This document shows positions 35,632-45,294 of a stretch of 64,000 nt of DNA, in pieces. Source of the stretch: Astragalus membranaceus. Taxonomy: Eukaryota > Streptophyta > Magnoliopsida > Fabales > Fabaceae. The notes below the pieces were generated by a model. The model was not told the DNA's origin. It saw only the letters and a program-made list of their open reading frames with translations, and made no database searches. The position numbers were made by a program, and so were the translations under genes. The stretch is from contig CM076847.1 in NCBI GenBank assembly GCA_039519185.1, positions 20,705,251-20,769,250 on the forward strand, given 5' to 3'. How positions within the stretch are numbered: position 1 is the stretch's first letter; every line of letters begins with the position of its first letter.

Positions 35632-36627
35632 AACTCCCCCACGCTTGAACCTTTGCTTGTCCTCAAGCAAAAACAGTGTAAATCTTTAGGCCCATTCTGA
35701 AGGAAAATTATTTTCATATTGAAACCTTAAGTGGACTGTGGGGCAATTCTAATACTTTGGTTTGAGAGCTACTATTTTTGGGCTTCTTGTGGAATTGGGA
35801 GACAAATTTAAAGTATCAATACATTAGAGAGGATATCCATGTCATCATAGAACCGGTTCCCCAGCATTCTTAAGTTTGGGTCCTCCATTCACTAAGACCG
35901 GGTCTCAAAGAAGGGTCTTTATACGTTGGGTATTCAAGCATTTTTCTTTTCTTTTTGATTTTATATGCTAACCATTTATTTTGACATTTAAAATGCACTA
36001 ACTTCTGCATTTTTGAATTGGTTTTGCATATATAAATTTTTTTTTTTTTTTTTTTTTTGAATACCCCAACTTAGACGTTTTTCTCCAGTAACCGTGCATC
36101 TAGTAAATGTCACCAAGAGAACCAGGTTACTAGTTTCTTTTCAGTCCCTCTATTTGTATTAATAACTGAAAATAGTCTCAATAGTGTGTGTGTGAAAAAG
36201 CCCTAGAAGTAGAAATCGAACCGTGATACAATTTTGTTGTTCCCAACCACTCCACCTAGATGATTGCTAATGAAAAATTGAAAAATTATTTTTGTCCAGA
36301 AAAGGCTTATCTAAAACATGCTTAGGGTTCACAAAGTTTCGTGATGGAGGGAGCAGATACAACTCAAAGTAAAAAGATAAAAACTCGGCAAAGCAATAAA
36401 GAAATTCCTAATAAAAGTAATAAAATACCCCCCCATGCTTGGACTAGGCATTGTCCTCAATGATTTTTCAAATAAAACAAAAGGGGTGAGGAGAGCTCAC
36501 CTGGCTGTCTGGTTCAGGATACTCGGCCCTGGGGTATTTTATTTTTCAACAAATCGAAAAATACATTAAGCCGTGGGTTGCCTCCCACGCAGCGCTCTTT
36601 TATGGTCATTAGCTTGACCTTTTCCCC
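35632..36627 (-). other. 3' UTR of the GAG-only element
   Basis: The purine tract AGCGTGGGGGAGTT (minus strand, 35632-35645) touches the LTR. A second, similar signal, GCATGGGGGGGTA, sits near 36425-36437 after TTGAGGACAATGCC, the usual phrase of Athila 3' regions. A poly-T run spans about 36038-36058. No frame codes a recognisable enzyme here. Confidence 0.75.
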
Positions 36628-38382
36628 TTATAAAGTTATTCCTGGGTCCCATTGCTTGAAGCATAGAGACCAAGTGACATATGAAGAATGAAAGCACATT
36701 CCTAGATCCCATGGCTTGCAAAATGGAAGTTGTGTAAGCAATAAGATCTTTTTTACAATTCCCCCCAGATCAAATATTATTTTTTTCACAAAGGAATGTG
36801 AAAAATAAGATAAAGGAGATGGTTTGTATGGTGGTGGGGGGATGTATGGTTCTTCCCTTTCTTTTTCTGGTTCCTTCTCTTTTTCTATCTCTTCTTGCTC
36901 ACATGGTGAATTATGTTTTTCACTCACAATTTTTTCTTGGTTTGCTCTTGGTTCCTCTAATTGTTTTTCGCTTCTAAGGGTGACAGCATATATTTGGCCA
37001 TTTAGATTTTGTTCAGGCTGTTCAGGAAATACCCCCGAAGATTTAGAGGATGAAGCCACCTGTGTTGCCACTTGAGTTATTTGATTTTCAAGCATCTTAC
37101 TGTGAGTGGCAATAGAGTCGATTTTTGATTCTAATTTGATAAGTGTGTCATTCAAATAGCAAGTATGATTTTTGAATTCTTCATTTTGTTTTGTTTGAGA
37201 TGACACAAATTTTTCCATCAAAAATTCCAAGTTCGACTTTTGCGGGCTGTTTTGTGGGTTGTTAAAAACGTTTTGATTTTGAAAGACAGGAGGTGGTCTA
37301 GGTGCTGGATTGGGTGGAGGATTTTTATAAGAAAAATTTGGATGATTTCTCCACCCAGGATTATAAGTATTTGAAAACGGATCTTCTTTTTGAGCATAGT
37401 TTATATGCTCATTTCCAGTACTAGATGCCTCAAGCCGGCATTTAGCTCCAATATGGCCAACAACCCCACATAATTCACATGGTGGAGTAGTAGGAGAAAA
37501 AGTTTGTGAAACGGCACTTACATTTAATTTTTCAAATTTTTGAAAAAGTGCGTCCACTTTTGAGGCAAGATGATCAACAGCGGATATTTCATACTTACCT
37601 GGCTCTTTTGATGACGCTGGTTTATCTGCTATGGCTCGCTCACTTGCCCATTGACAATGGTTTTGAGCCATATCTTCAATGAGTGCATAAGCTTCAGTAA
37701 AATTTTTGTTCATCAAAGCTCCACCTGCAGCTGCATCAACAGTCATTCTAGTTGCATATTGTAATCCATTATAAAATGTGTGAACAACGAGCCATTTCTC
37801 TAGTCCATGATGGGGGCATAGCCTTAACATTTCTTTGAAACGTTCCCAAGCATCATAAAGAGATTCCCCGTCGTTTTGAGAAAATCGAGTAATTTGATTT
37901 CTCATTTGAGTGGTTTTACTCGGGGGAAAGAACTTAGCAAGAAAAGTTTGTTTTAACTGGCCCCAGCTGGTAATGGATTCCGAAGGCAAAGAATGTAGCC
38001 ATGCTCTAGCTCTATCCCTTAATGAAAAAGGGAAGAGTTTTAGTCTTATGGCATCTTGAGGTACCCCGTTTAATTTGAGAGTCCCACAGTATTCCAGAAA
38101 AATTGAAATATGAAGATTTGGGTCCTCCGTGGGAGAACCAGAAAATTGGTTTTGTTGAACCATTGAAAGCAGAGATGATTTGAGTTCAAAATTATTTGCT
38201 TCCACATTTGGATGTACAATGGCAGCCGATGGCTCTGCTGAAGGTATTGCGTACTCTTTGAGAGCACGATTTTCATTAGCTGCCATTTGGTTATCGGAAA
38301 TTTCTCTCCTCCTTCTATGTAAGAACCTTTCGATTTCGGGAATTGGTGGAACAGTTTCACCGAAACTTCTGGTTCTTCGCAT
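36628..38382 (-). CDS. gag: Athila-type GAG, apparently intact (584 residues)
   Basis: A single uninterrupted frame starts at ATG 38382, about 110 bp after the 5' LTR and primer site. The N-terminus is basic (RRTRSF...LHRRRRE). The capsid-like core runs from about residue 65 to 240, with RLKLFPFSLRDRARAWLHSL and FLAKFFPPSK. A perfect CCHC knuckle CELCGVVGHIGAKC lies near 301-314, then YNPGWRNHPN. A coiled segment (about 395-445) and an acidic, glutamate-rich stretch follow. The last ~65 residues, after PPPPYKPSP where related polyproteins run into protease, look like read-through into former 3' sequence, so pol was removed and a new stop adopted. Role: particle assembly and RNA packaging. Confidence 0.9.
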   Translation of the reverse strand: MRRTRSFGETVPPIPEIERFLHRRRREISDNQMAANENRALKEYAIPSAEPSAAIVHPNVEANNFELKSSLLSMVQQNQFSGSPTEDPNLHISIFLEYCGTLKLNGVPQDAIRLKLFPFSLRDRARAWLHSLPSESITSWGQLKQTFLAKFFPPSKTTQMRNQITRFSQNDGESLYDAWERFKEMLRLCPHHGLEKWLVVHTFYNGLQYATRMTVDAAAGGALMNKNFTEAYALIEDMAQNHCQWASERAIADKPASSKEPGKYEISAVDHLASKVDALFQKFEKLNVSAVSQTFSPTTPPCELCGVVGHIGAKCRLEASSTGNEHINYAQKEDPFSNTYNPGWRNHPNFSYKNPPPNPAPRPPPVFQNQNVFNNPQNSPQKSNLEFLMEKFVSSQTKQNEEFKNHTCYLNDTLIKLESKIDSIATHSKMLENQITQVATQVASSSKSSGVFPEQPEQNLNGQIYAVTLRSEKQLEEPRANQEKIVSEKHNSPCEQEEIEKEKEPEKEREEPYIPPPPYKPSPLSYFSHSFVKKIIFDLGGIVKKILLLTQLPFCKPWDLGMCFHSSYVTWSLCFKQWDPGITL

Positions 38383-38472
38383 TCGAGGGACAAGAGAAGG
38401 AAAAGTAAAAATAAAGAAAATAAAATTTCAGTCTAACCGGTTTCGAAAAATTTAATTAATATCACTGCCTCC

Positions 38473-38489
38473 CCGGCAACGGCGCCAAA
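38473..38489 (-). other. Primer binding site of the GAG-only element (tRNA-Asp type)
   Basis: TGGCGCCGTTGCCGGGG on the minus strand, four bases from the LTR edge at 38494. It matches the Athila primer site exactly, so initiation of cDNA synthesis appears intact. Confidence 0.9.
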
Positions 38490-38493
38490 AACT

Positions 38494-39793
38494 TGATAGC
38501 CCCGCAAGTGCACGGGTCGTATCGCGTAATAAAAGAGTATCGGTCCACAGGGAGAGCCTAAGTGAATACCAATTTAATTTTTCAAAGTTTGATTAACTGA
38601 AAAGAAAGTGTTTTTGGAAAGGAGGAAAATAAAAGAAGAAGACATAAAGTTGAATAGCGAGAAATAAAAGAAAGCGGTAAAGTGCAAAAATCATAAATAG
38701 CGGAATTGTAAATGACAAGAAAGTAAATTGCTTGAAAAGTAAATTGCCAGTAATTTACTTGACTTGCCAGTAATTTACTTGACTTGCCAGTAGTTTACTT
38801 GACTTGCCAGTAGTTTACTTGACTTGCCAGTAGTTTACTTGACTTGGAAATTTAAAGGGCAAAAAAGTAAATAACAAGGAAAATAAAAGAGTGAAAAAGT
38901 AAAGAGCGAAAAGTAAAGAGCGAGAAATTTAAATAGCAATGAAAGTAAATGACTTGGAAAGTAAAATGGCGAAAAAGTAAATAGCAGGGAAAATAAAAGA
39001 GCGGAAAAGTAAAGAGCGAAAAGTAAAGAGCGAGAAAGTAAAGAGCGAGAAATTAAAGGGCAATGAAAGTAAATGACTTGGAAAATAAATAGCAAGAATT
39101 TAAAGGGCAAGAAAGTAAATAAACAAGAATCATAAAAAGCATGAAGAGTAAATTGAAGTCATGAATAATTAGAGAGCCTTTGTCATTGATTTTCTAACAA
39201 AATTCAAGCTTGGTTACAAGTGAGGATCAAGCCTCTATTTATAGGAAAATATGAGGGGCAAAATGGTCCTAAAGAGGAAAAAGTGGCAAATCAAGTTGGC
39301 CAAGGTAGCCATCAAAAATATCCATCAACAAGTGGGCAACAAGTGGGCAAAATATCCATCAGCAAGTGGGCAATTCGAATTCTGACTGTTCAGTCGAATT
39401 CTGGGAGAGCAGAGTTGAGGCACAGTCGAAATCTTGCCAGCAGAAGTAGGCACAGTCGAAATCTGGGAAGCAGAAGCAGTCGAAGTCGAAATCTGGAAGA
39501 TGCAGTCGAATTCTGGGAGATCCAGTCGAAATCTGAGAGATCTTGGTCGAATTCTGAGAGATCTTGGTCGAATTCTGAGAGATCTTGGTCGAATTCTGAG
39601 AGATCTTGGTCGAATTCTGAGAGATCCAGTCGAATTCTGACCTGCTGAGACTTTAAGCAGCCCAAATTGCTTCAAAATAAGACCTGAAGATAAAAAGTAA
39701 ACATTTGCAGTAAAATAGAACAAAAATATAATTAAAATACTAAAAAGACTTAATAAAATAACTATTAAAAAGACTCTAAAAATAGACTTATCA
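38494..39793 (-). repeat. 5' LTR of the GAG-only element
   Basis: 1300 bp, the same ends and internal repeats as the other copy, but with four instead of three full 21-bp units near 39530-39625. Single-base differences are visible near 38652 (G for A), 38892 (T for C) and 38986 (G for A). Confidence 0.9.
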
Positions 39794-39798
39794 CCACG

Positions 39799-40785
39799 CT
39801 ATCATATGCTTTGTTCATATGCACATCCCTAAGAAAGGACCAGCTTGATGGAAAAACCTTGCTGACCCTTAGGATTCCTTTGCTTGAGATAATGAAAGGC
39901 CTCCTGGAAAACTAACATATTATCCTGAGTTAATCTTCCACCCACAATAGTCTTGGATATAACCTTATAGATGAAGTTGCAACAGCTAATGGGTCTCAAT
40001 TGGTTGATAGACTTAGGATGGGGAATCTTAGGAGTACTAGGGTATCATTAGTAGAAGCACCTAGAGCTAGGGCTGGACAATCGGTCGGTTAGATCGGATT
40101 CGGTTTGAGATTCGTTGAACCAAGTGAAACCGAACAGCTTAAAATGACAATCATTTCCGACTGTTTCAGTAACGGTTCCGGCGGGTTGCGGGTTAGACGG
40201 TTGGGTTGACACAGTTTTCAAATTTTAGAAGATAACAATGGAAGAGAGGACTGTGTAAGAGAAGATAGAAAAAAGAACCAGTCCGCAAGGGAAGAAACCA
40301 GAAAGTATCGGAGGGTGGAGGCCATAAAGCTTAGAGGAGATAACTGCGCAAGGGTAGAAAAGTACCGAAAGCGTGTGCAAGTAATTATAAACTACTAAAT
40401 TGATACTTACTACTATAAAATTATAAAATTAAGTCAAGTCTATAAAGTTAGAATGCTAATGGTAGATTTGCTGCCTTGATGTGATGTGGTTTTGCAGCAA
40501 AAGCAAAGTAGCCTTGATAAGATTGAAGGAAAGCCTATGCCAGTTACACGTTGAAGCTGAGATTATACAATACCACCACCTTTTCGGTTATCGATGGGTT
40601 GGGATATTAAAAACCGAAACTGACTGTTAATATCCGCATGGGCTCTACTTTTTTCAACTAAGAATCCGAACTACAAACCGACCCGCCCGCTGAATCAATT
40701 CTGACTGTGGTTACGTCGGGTTTCAGTCGGGTAATAATTTTTGTCCACCCCTACCTAGAGCACCTGCTAAAAAGAAGGCAAAATA
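39799..40785 (-). pseudogene. LINE reverse transcriptase, N-terminal part (interrupted by a hAT element)
   Basis: The minus strand from about 40060 to 39799 reads a plant LINE RT motif (PHPKSINQLRPISCCNFIYK, then LVFQEAFHYLKQ) with lesions. It is the upstream continuation of 34347-32676 across the GAG-only element. The short stretch 40762-40785 on the far side of the hAT element appears to carry the preceding residues. Upstream RT and the endonuclease are absent. Confidence 0.72.
40068..40753. mobile_element. Non-autonomous hAT element
   Basis: Terminal inverted repeats TAGGGCTGGACAA (40068-40080) and TTGTCCACCCCTA (40741-40753) match at 12 of 13 positions. The 8-bp target site CCTAGAGC is perfect on both sides (40060-40067 and 40754-40761), as expected for hAT. 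Its 686 bp contain no transposase. The subterminal regions are rich in GTCGG/CCGAC-like motifs (for example CGGTCGGTTAG and GTCGGGTTTCAGTCGGG), typical transposase-binding sub-repeats. Confidence 0.87.
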
Positions 40786-41521
40786 CCATCTGAGGTCCCT
40801 TAACTTATTTTCAGTTTTCGGTTAGGTCCATTGTGTTTTAATTGTAACGAATAAGTTCCTTAACTTTTAAAATCATTGCACCGTTATTCTTTTTTTGGTT
40901 TTCCGTTTAACTCCGATAAAAAAAGCTTATGTGGCCGACGGTGGTAATGTGGCTTGGATTTTATTTAAAAACTATTTTTTTTATTTATTATTTGGCTTAT
41001 GTGGCGGCATTAATCATTTATAATTTATAATTTATAACTAATTTTATTAAAAAAAAAGATAAAAGTAAATTGTTTGTTTTGACGAAGGAGGTTAGCAACA
41101 GTGTGAGCGCGGTGGGATGGGACGGAGAAGGGGACGACAGCGAGGAGGGTGGAGAAGTAGAGAGTGGATGTTGGGAGTGTGGTTGGGGAGAGAGAGAGAG
41201 AGAGAGTTCTGGAACCACTAAGCTCGCTGTTGATCTCCATTTACAGAAAGTTCATGAATACTGTTGCTAATACTAAAAGACCACTCAATAAATCCAGCGT
41301 TTTCCAAATCTAGTGTTTTCTAAAAACTAAAAGACCAACTGAAATAGCAGCAACACAAATCCATCATTTTCCATCATTTTCTATTTCGTTTTTGTTTTTG
41401 GTTCCATAGTTTTCTAGGTTTCGTTTTGATTTTGATAACACAGTTTTCCAGAGATTTCGTTTTGTTCTGGACTGGACCAAGAGGTCCATTAGCAAAACCA
41501 GGGGGTGCGTTTAGCAAGCGA
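40786..41521. other. Unclassified spacer, partly transposon-like
   Basis: 40786-40990 has the phrases AGGTCCCTTAACTTATTTTC and GTTCCTTAACTTTTAAAAT, in the style of Mutator-like terminal regions, but a second end was not found. 41070-41270 is GC-richer and open on both strands, with a GA run (41189-41206). The minus-strand frame 41240-41025 has a signal-like hydrophobic stretch but no family I recognise. The rest is AT-rich. Confidence 0.35.
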
Positions 41522-41790
41522 TATGGATCAGCCCAACCAAATCAGCCCATATCCACAACACACAAGCCCAACATGCTTGGACGGTCTAGATCGACTCTAC
41601 CAATCCGACGACCCACGAACGAGCATCGATTTCCTATAAATACCGGCTCGCATGGCCATTTGTACGGTACGCACTATTCCCTTGCAAATTCACTAGCTTA
41701 TTCTTATACTGACTTGAGTGTCGGAGTGGCTTTGCAACAGCAAGAGATCTACCAACAGCAGCCTACCAAATTACTGCTAGGTACACAACA
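41522..41790 (+). repeat. 5' LTR of the Tat derivative
   Basis: It starts TATGGATCAG (the other copy has TGTGGATCAT, so the first G was lost) and ends GTACACAACA. A TATA-like CCTATAAATACC box lies at 41632-41643. Relative to the 3' LTR it lacks about 43 bp around 41725 that include a 14-C run and GGGCGCTC. Confidence 0.8.
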
Positions 41791-41791
41791 T

Positions 41792-41808
41792 TGGCGACCA
41801 CAGTGGGA
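41792..41808 (+). other. Primer binding site of the Tat derivative
   Basis: TGGCGACCACAGTGGGA directly follows the LTR. The position and form (TGGCG...GTGGGA) fit Tat-type primer sites. The tRNA partner is not certain. Confidence 0.6.
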
Positions 41809-41859
41809 GATATCAATCTTTCACATCATCACTACTCGAAATTCTCTCTTGCTATTCCA

Positions 41860-43464
41860 TGGCTCCTAGGGGCAGACCCCGGGTTTAGAGCGTAGCCATA
41901 CCTGCACCCCCGACCAGAGGAAACCCCTGAGGGTCACGTCGCCAGCTTGCCTAATGAGGGCAACGTCGCCAGCTTGCCTAACGAGGGCAACGTCCCCAGC
42001 CTGCCTTATGAGGGCATCATGGCCAGCCTACCTGACGAGGGCACTAGTCAGCAGGCCCAACCATCAAATGTAGGCCAACTTTTGGATCTCCTCGCCAGCC
42101 GCACTCAAGCGATGCTGCAACAGGAAGCTCGCCTAAGACAGATAGAAAGGCGTGTAGCTTCCCTACCCGAGCAGCCTCCTCCGATAACGGTGGCTTCAAG
42201 GCGCCACCGGTCTCCCCCTCGAAGGAACCTCGTCCATCGTTCTCCCCCGAGGCGAAGGCATGGGCACCGGTCTCCCCCTCGGCGGCGCGGACTCCAAGGG
42301 TCGGACTCACCTCCGAGGACTCCTCCGTCCCCTCCAGATGATGTCTACCAACCTTACGACTCCCATTCCAGGACCTCATCACGCACGTCCCCCGACTCTC
42401 GTGAGAGACCAAGGAACCAGGTCAATGCCCATCGGAGGCACCATAGGGGATCGCCCTCGAGGAGATCTCCCGACCAAGGCAGATATCACGAGCTGAACTA
42501 TCAGGACGCCTCCCCCCGGAACTCAAGAAAGTTTTCAGAAGAAGGACCGTTCACTCGAAGAGTGGATGAATGCCGAATCCCAAGGGCCTTGGAGAAGCTG
42601 CCAGCCCTTAAGATGTATGACGGAACCGGAGATCCGGACCGCCATCTGGCACACTTCTCACTGATGATGCGCTATAGAGGCGCCAGGGAGCCTGTCCACT
42701 GCAAAATCTCCCCCCTCACTCTCGAGAATTCCGCACTAGAGTGGTTTCAAGAGCTGAGGCCGAACTCCATCTCCTCATGGGGGCAGTTGGCGAGAATGTT
42801 CACAACTCGATTCACAGCCTCCCGGTTGAAACCTAAGTCTGAAGAAGTGTTAAGGGCCGTCGGGCAGCATGACGATGAGACACTCAGAGAGTACATTGAG
42901 CGTTTCAACAAGGAGGCCTCATGTGTCCGAAACTTGGAAGACAAGGAGAGGCTGTTTTGGATGAAAGACGGATTGAGAAAGGGGAGTCTTTTCCAGATGG
43001 ACGTAGGTATCAACAAACCTAGGAACTTAGGAGAGTTCCTTCGAAGGTCTCAGAAGTACATGGATTACGAAGAAGATGACATGGCTTACCGAGAGGCAGC
43101 CAAGGTCGGGGGCGACAGGGAAGACACCCGCGAAGTCTGCCAGCGAAAAGTAACAGGAGGCGGGCATCGCGAGACACGACCCCGCAAATTCACCGAACAT
43201 ACCCCCCTCATCACAACTCGGTCCAAGATCCTGGCGGAATGCGCTAACGCCGAGTTCAGAAACGTCAAGAGACCGGAGCCTTTAGTGCTGAAAGATGGCC
43301 AGATCCCCTCTAAGAAATGGTGCCGCTATCACCGAAGCGGAGGCCACGATACAAATGGTTGTCGTGTCCTCAGAGACGACATTGAGGAAATGATCCAGAA
43401 AGGTAAACTGCGGCAGTACGTGAGAAGAGAAGAAAAACCAAATGGCTCACGCAAAAGAGCCTGA
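41860..43464 (+). pseudogene. gag: Tat-type gag
   Basis: The usual start (MAPRGRPR at about 41860) meets a TAG after nine codons; the long frame resumes and its first ATG is 41947 (505 residues to TGA 43462-43464). The N-terminus has three near-repeats of NEGNVxSLP. Residues about 80-140 are a basic Arg-Ser-Pro region with RSPPRR repeated, perhaps nucleic-acid binding. The capsid-like core (about 205-370) contains KMYDGTGDPDRHLAHF, WFQELRPNSISSW and DETLREYIERFNKE. The C-terminus has a C..H..H..C knuckle (CRYHRSGGHDTNGC). The frame continues past the TGA into protease, so the stop is probably a mutation. Confidence 0.85.
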
Positions 43465-44476
43465 TCCCCCGGAAGAAGATCTAGATCCCCTAGGAAGGGG
43501 AAGGCACCAGTCAGGGAGGGGGTCAATGGAGAGGAAAGCGAATCTTCCGAGAAGGAAGACACCCGTAAGTCCAAAGGAAGGCCAGTGGCCATGGTGATTC
43601 ACGGGAGCAACCCCCTTGACGAGTGGGGCTCAAACAAGTCGATGAAGAGGAAGTGGAAGGAAATCTTAAGTGTGGCATCAACCTCAACCCCTATGAAGGG
43701 ACCAACCAGACCGCCCTTGTCCTTTGAGTATAAGGATCTGTTTGATGGAAAGCCGAATAAGCATGTCCCGTTACTCATCTCTGCCATCATGGTCAACATG
43801 GAGGTAAGAAGAATCCTGGTCGACCAAGGAAGCGCTGTGGACATCATCTTTGAGGACTTGCTGTTAGTATTGAACATATCCCCCAACGACCTGACTCCAT
43901 ACCAAGGAGGGGGATCTAACAGGTTTCAACGGTTCAAAAACCAAACCGCTGGGCCACCTGGAGTTGATGGTCACCTATGGAGACCCTGATGGCAAACCGC
44001 CTTTGTTCAGAACTGTGAAGACAGCCTTCCTAGTCCTTCCATGCAAGTCGGTCTACCAATGCATCATTGGGAGACCCACATTGGGCAAGCTGGAGGCTGT
44101 AACATCAACGGTACACCTTAAAATGAAGTTCTACAGCCTGGAAAATAAGGTGGTAACCCTCCAAGCGGATCTAGGTGCGGCTCGTAGATGTTTTTATATG
44201 AGCATGAAGGATGAAAGGGAGACTGATGGTGTCAAAGTCTCAAAGAATGATCTTGAAAAAGCTGAAGTGTATCTGACAGATTGGGATACGAGAAGCGAGT
44301 CAGACGAGCAAGAGTTGGAAGAAGATTCCACCCTTACGGGGGAGCCAAAAGAGCGTGTGAAGAGGTCAAAGAGAAACTCATTATCCACCCAAGTGAGAAG
44401 GGGGACCTGTTTCCTTGATCTGAAGCAGATGGGACGGGGATACCATCTGAGGTACCCGCCACCATACAGCTGTTGA
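43465..44476 (+). pseudogene. pro: Tat-type aspartic protease (frameshifted), end of coding region
   Basis: The frame 43585-43989 is in phase with gag and holds the active-site motif RRILVDQGSAVDIIFEDL. Near 43920-43965 the homologous text moves one frame over and continues as 43964-44476, with the FLVLPCKSVYQCIIGRPTLG second half. It ends with a charged tail and LRYPPPYSC. RT would be expected next, but no RT, RNase H or integrase motif follows, so pol is deleted. Confidence 0.82.
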
Positions 44477-44721
44477 TCATAATACCTAAAACACTCTTAA
44501 GCTAAAGAGATTGATTGTATGAGCCTTGCTTTCATAATAATGTAGTGGCATGGATTGATAACACGCACAAATGAATGAATAAAATGTTTACTCTTTACGA
44601 TTCAAAATTATCATGTCGGCAACATTTGCTATCACCTACGAGTTAGAAAGCAGCCAACGCCCATGAGGGCGCCTGGCAGGGCGCCATGTGAAAATAGCTG
44701 GCACCCCAAAATAAAACTCTG
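44477..44721 (+). other. Spacer with one GC-rich repeat unit
   Basis: Mostly AT-rich non-coding sequence. One unit of the GC-rich repeat family (CAACGCCCATGAGGGCGCCTGGCAGGGCGCC, shown at 44658-44688) already occurs here, before the 88-bp array. Confidence 0.6.
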
Positions 44722-45294
44722 CCTCGAGGAAAGAAGCGACTTTAAACGTGTCGCAACCTCTGATGGGCGAGTTAAATTCAGCCGAGTCTGATAAACTGCC
44801 CCCAGAGTCCCACGAGGTGCGAAGTGACTTTAACCGTGTCACAACCTCTGATGGGCGAGTTATAATCAGCCGAGTCTGATAAACTGCCCCCAGAGTCCCA
44901 CGAGGTGCGAAGTGACTTTAAACGTGTCACAACCTCTGATGGGCGAGTTAAAATCAGCCGAGTCTGATAAACTGCCCCCAAAGTCCCACGAGGTGCGAAG
45001 TGACTTTAAACGTGTCACAACCTCTGATAGGCAAGTTAAATTCAGCAGAGTCTGATAAACTGCCCCCAGAGTCCCACGAGGAGAGAAGCGACTTAAAATG
45101 TGTCGCAACCTCTGATGGGCGAGTTAAATTCAGCCGAGTCTGATAAACTTCCCCCAGAGTCCTACTAGATGAGAAGCGACTTAAAACGTATCGCAACCTC
45201 TGATGGGCGAGTTAAATTCAGCCGAGTCTGATAAACTGCCCCCAGAGTCCCACGAGGTGAGAAGCGACTTAAAACATGTCACAACCTCTGATGG
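44722..45294. repeat. Tandem array, 88-bp unit, about 6.5 copies
   Basis: Each unit contains GTCTGATAAACTGCCCCCAG, a box ACTTTAAACGTGTC and CTCTGATGGGCGAGTTAAA. Unit starts recur at exactly 88-bp steps (for example 44733, 44821, 44909, 44997, 45085, 45173). The units differ by a few bases. The last unit is fused to the GC-rich array. Confidence 0.92.

Larger units (their letters stand above)
34353..39793 (-). mobile_element. GAG-only, non-autonomous LTR retrotransposon (TR-GAG type, Athila-related)
   Basis: 5441 bp with LTRs at 34353-35631 and 38494-39793, primer site TGGCGCCGTTGCCGGGG on the minus strand (38473-38489), one long GAG frame (38382-36628) and a purine tract beside the 3' LTR. 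It has 5-bp target-site duplications CCACG. No protease, RT, RNase H or integrase sequence lies between GAG and the 3' LTR. The LTRs differ by about three substitutions and one 21-bp repeat unit, so the insertion is recent. Elements of this layout are known as TR-GAG and depend on enzymes from relatives. Confidence 0.92.
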
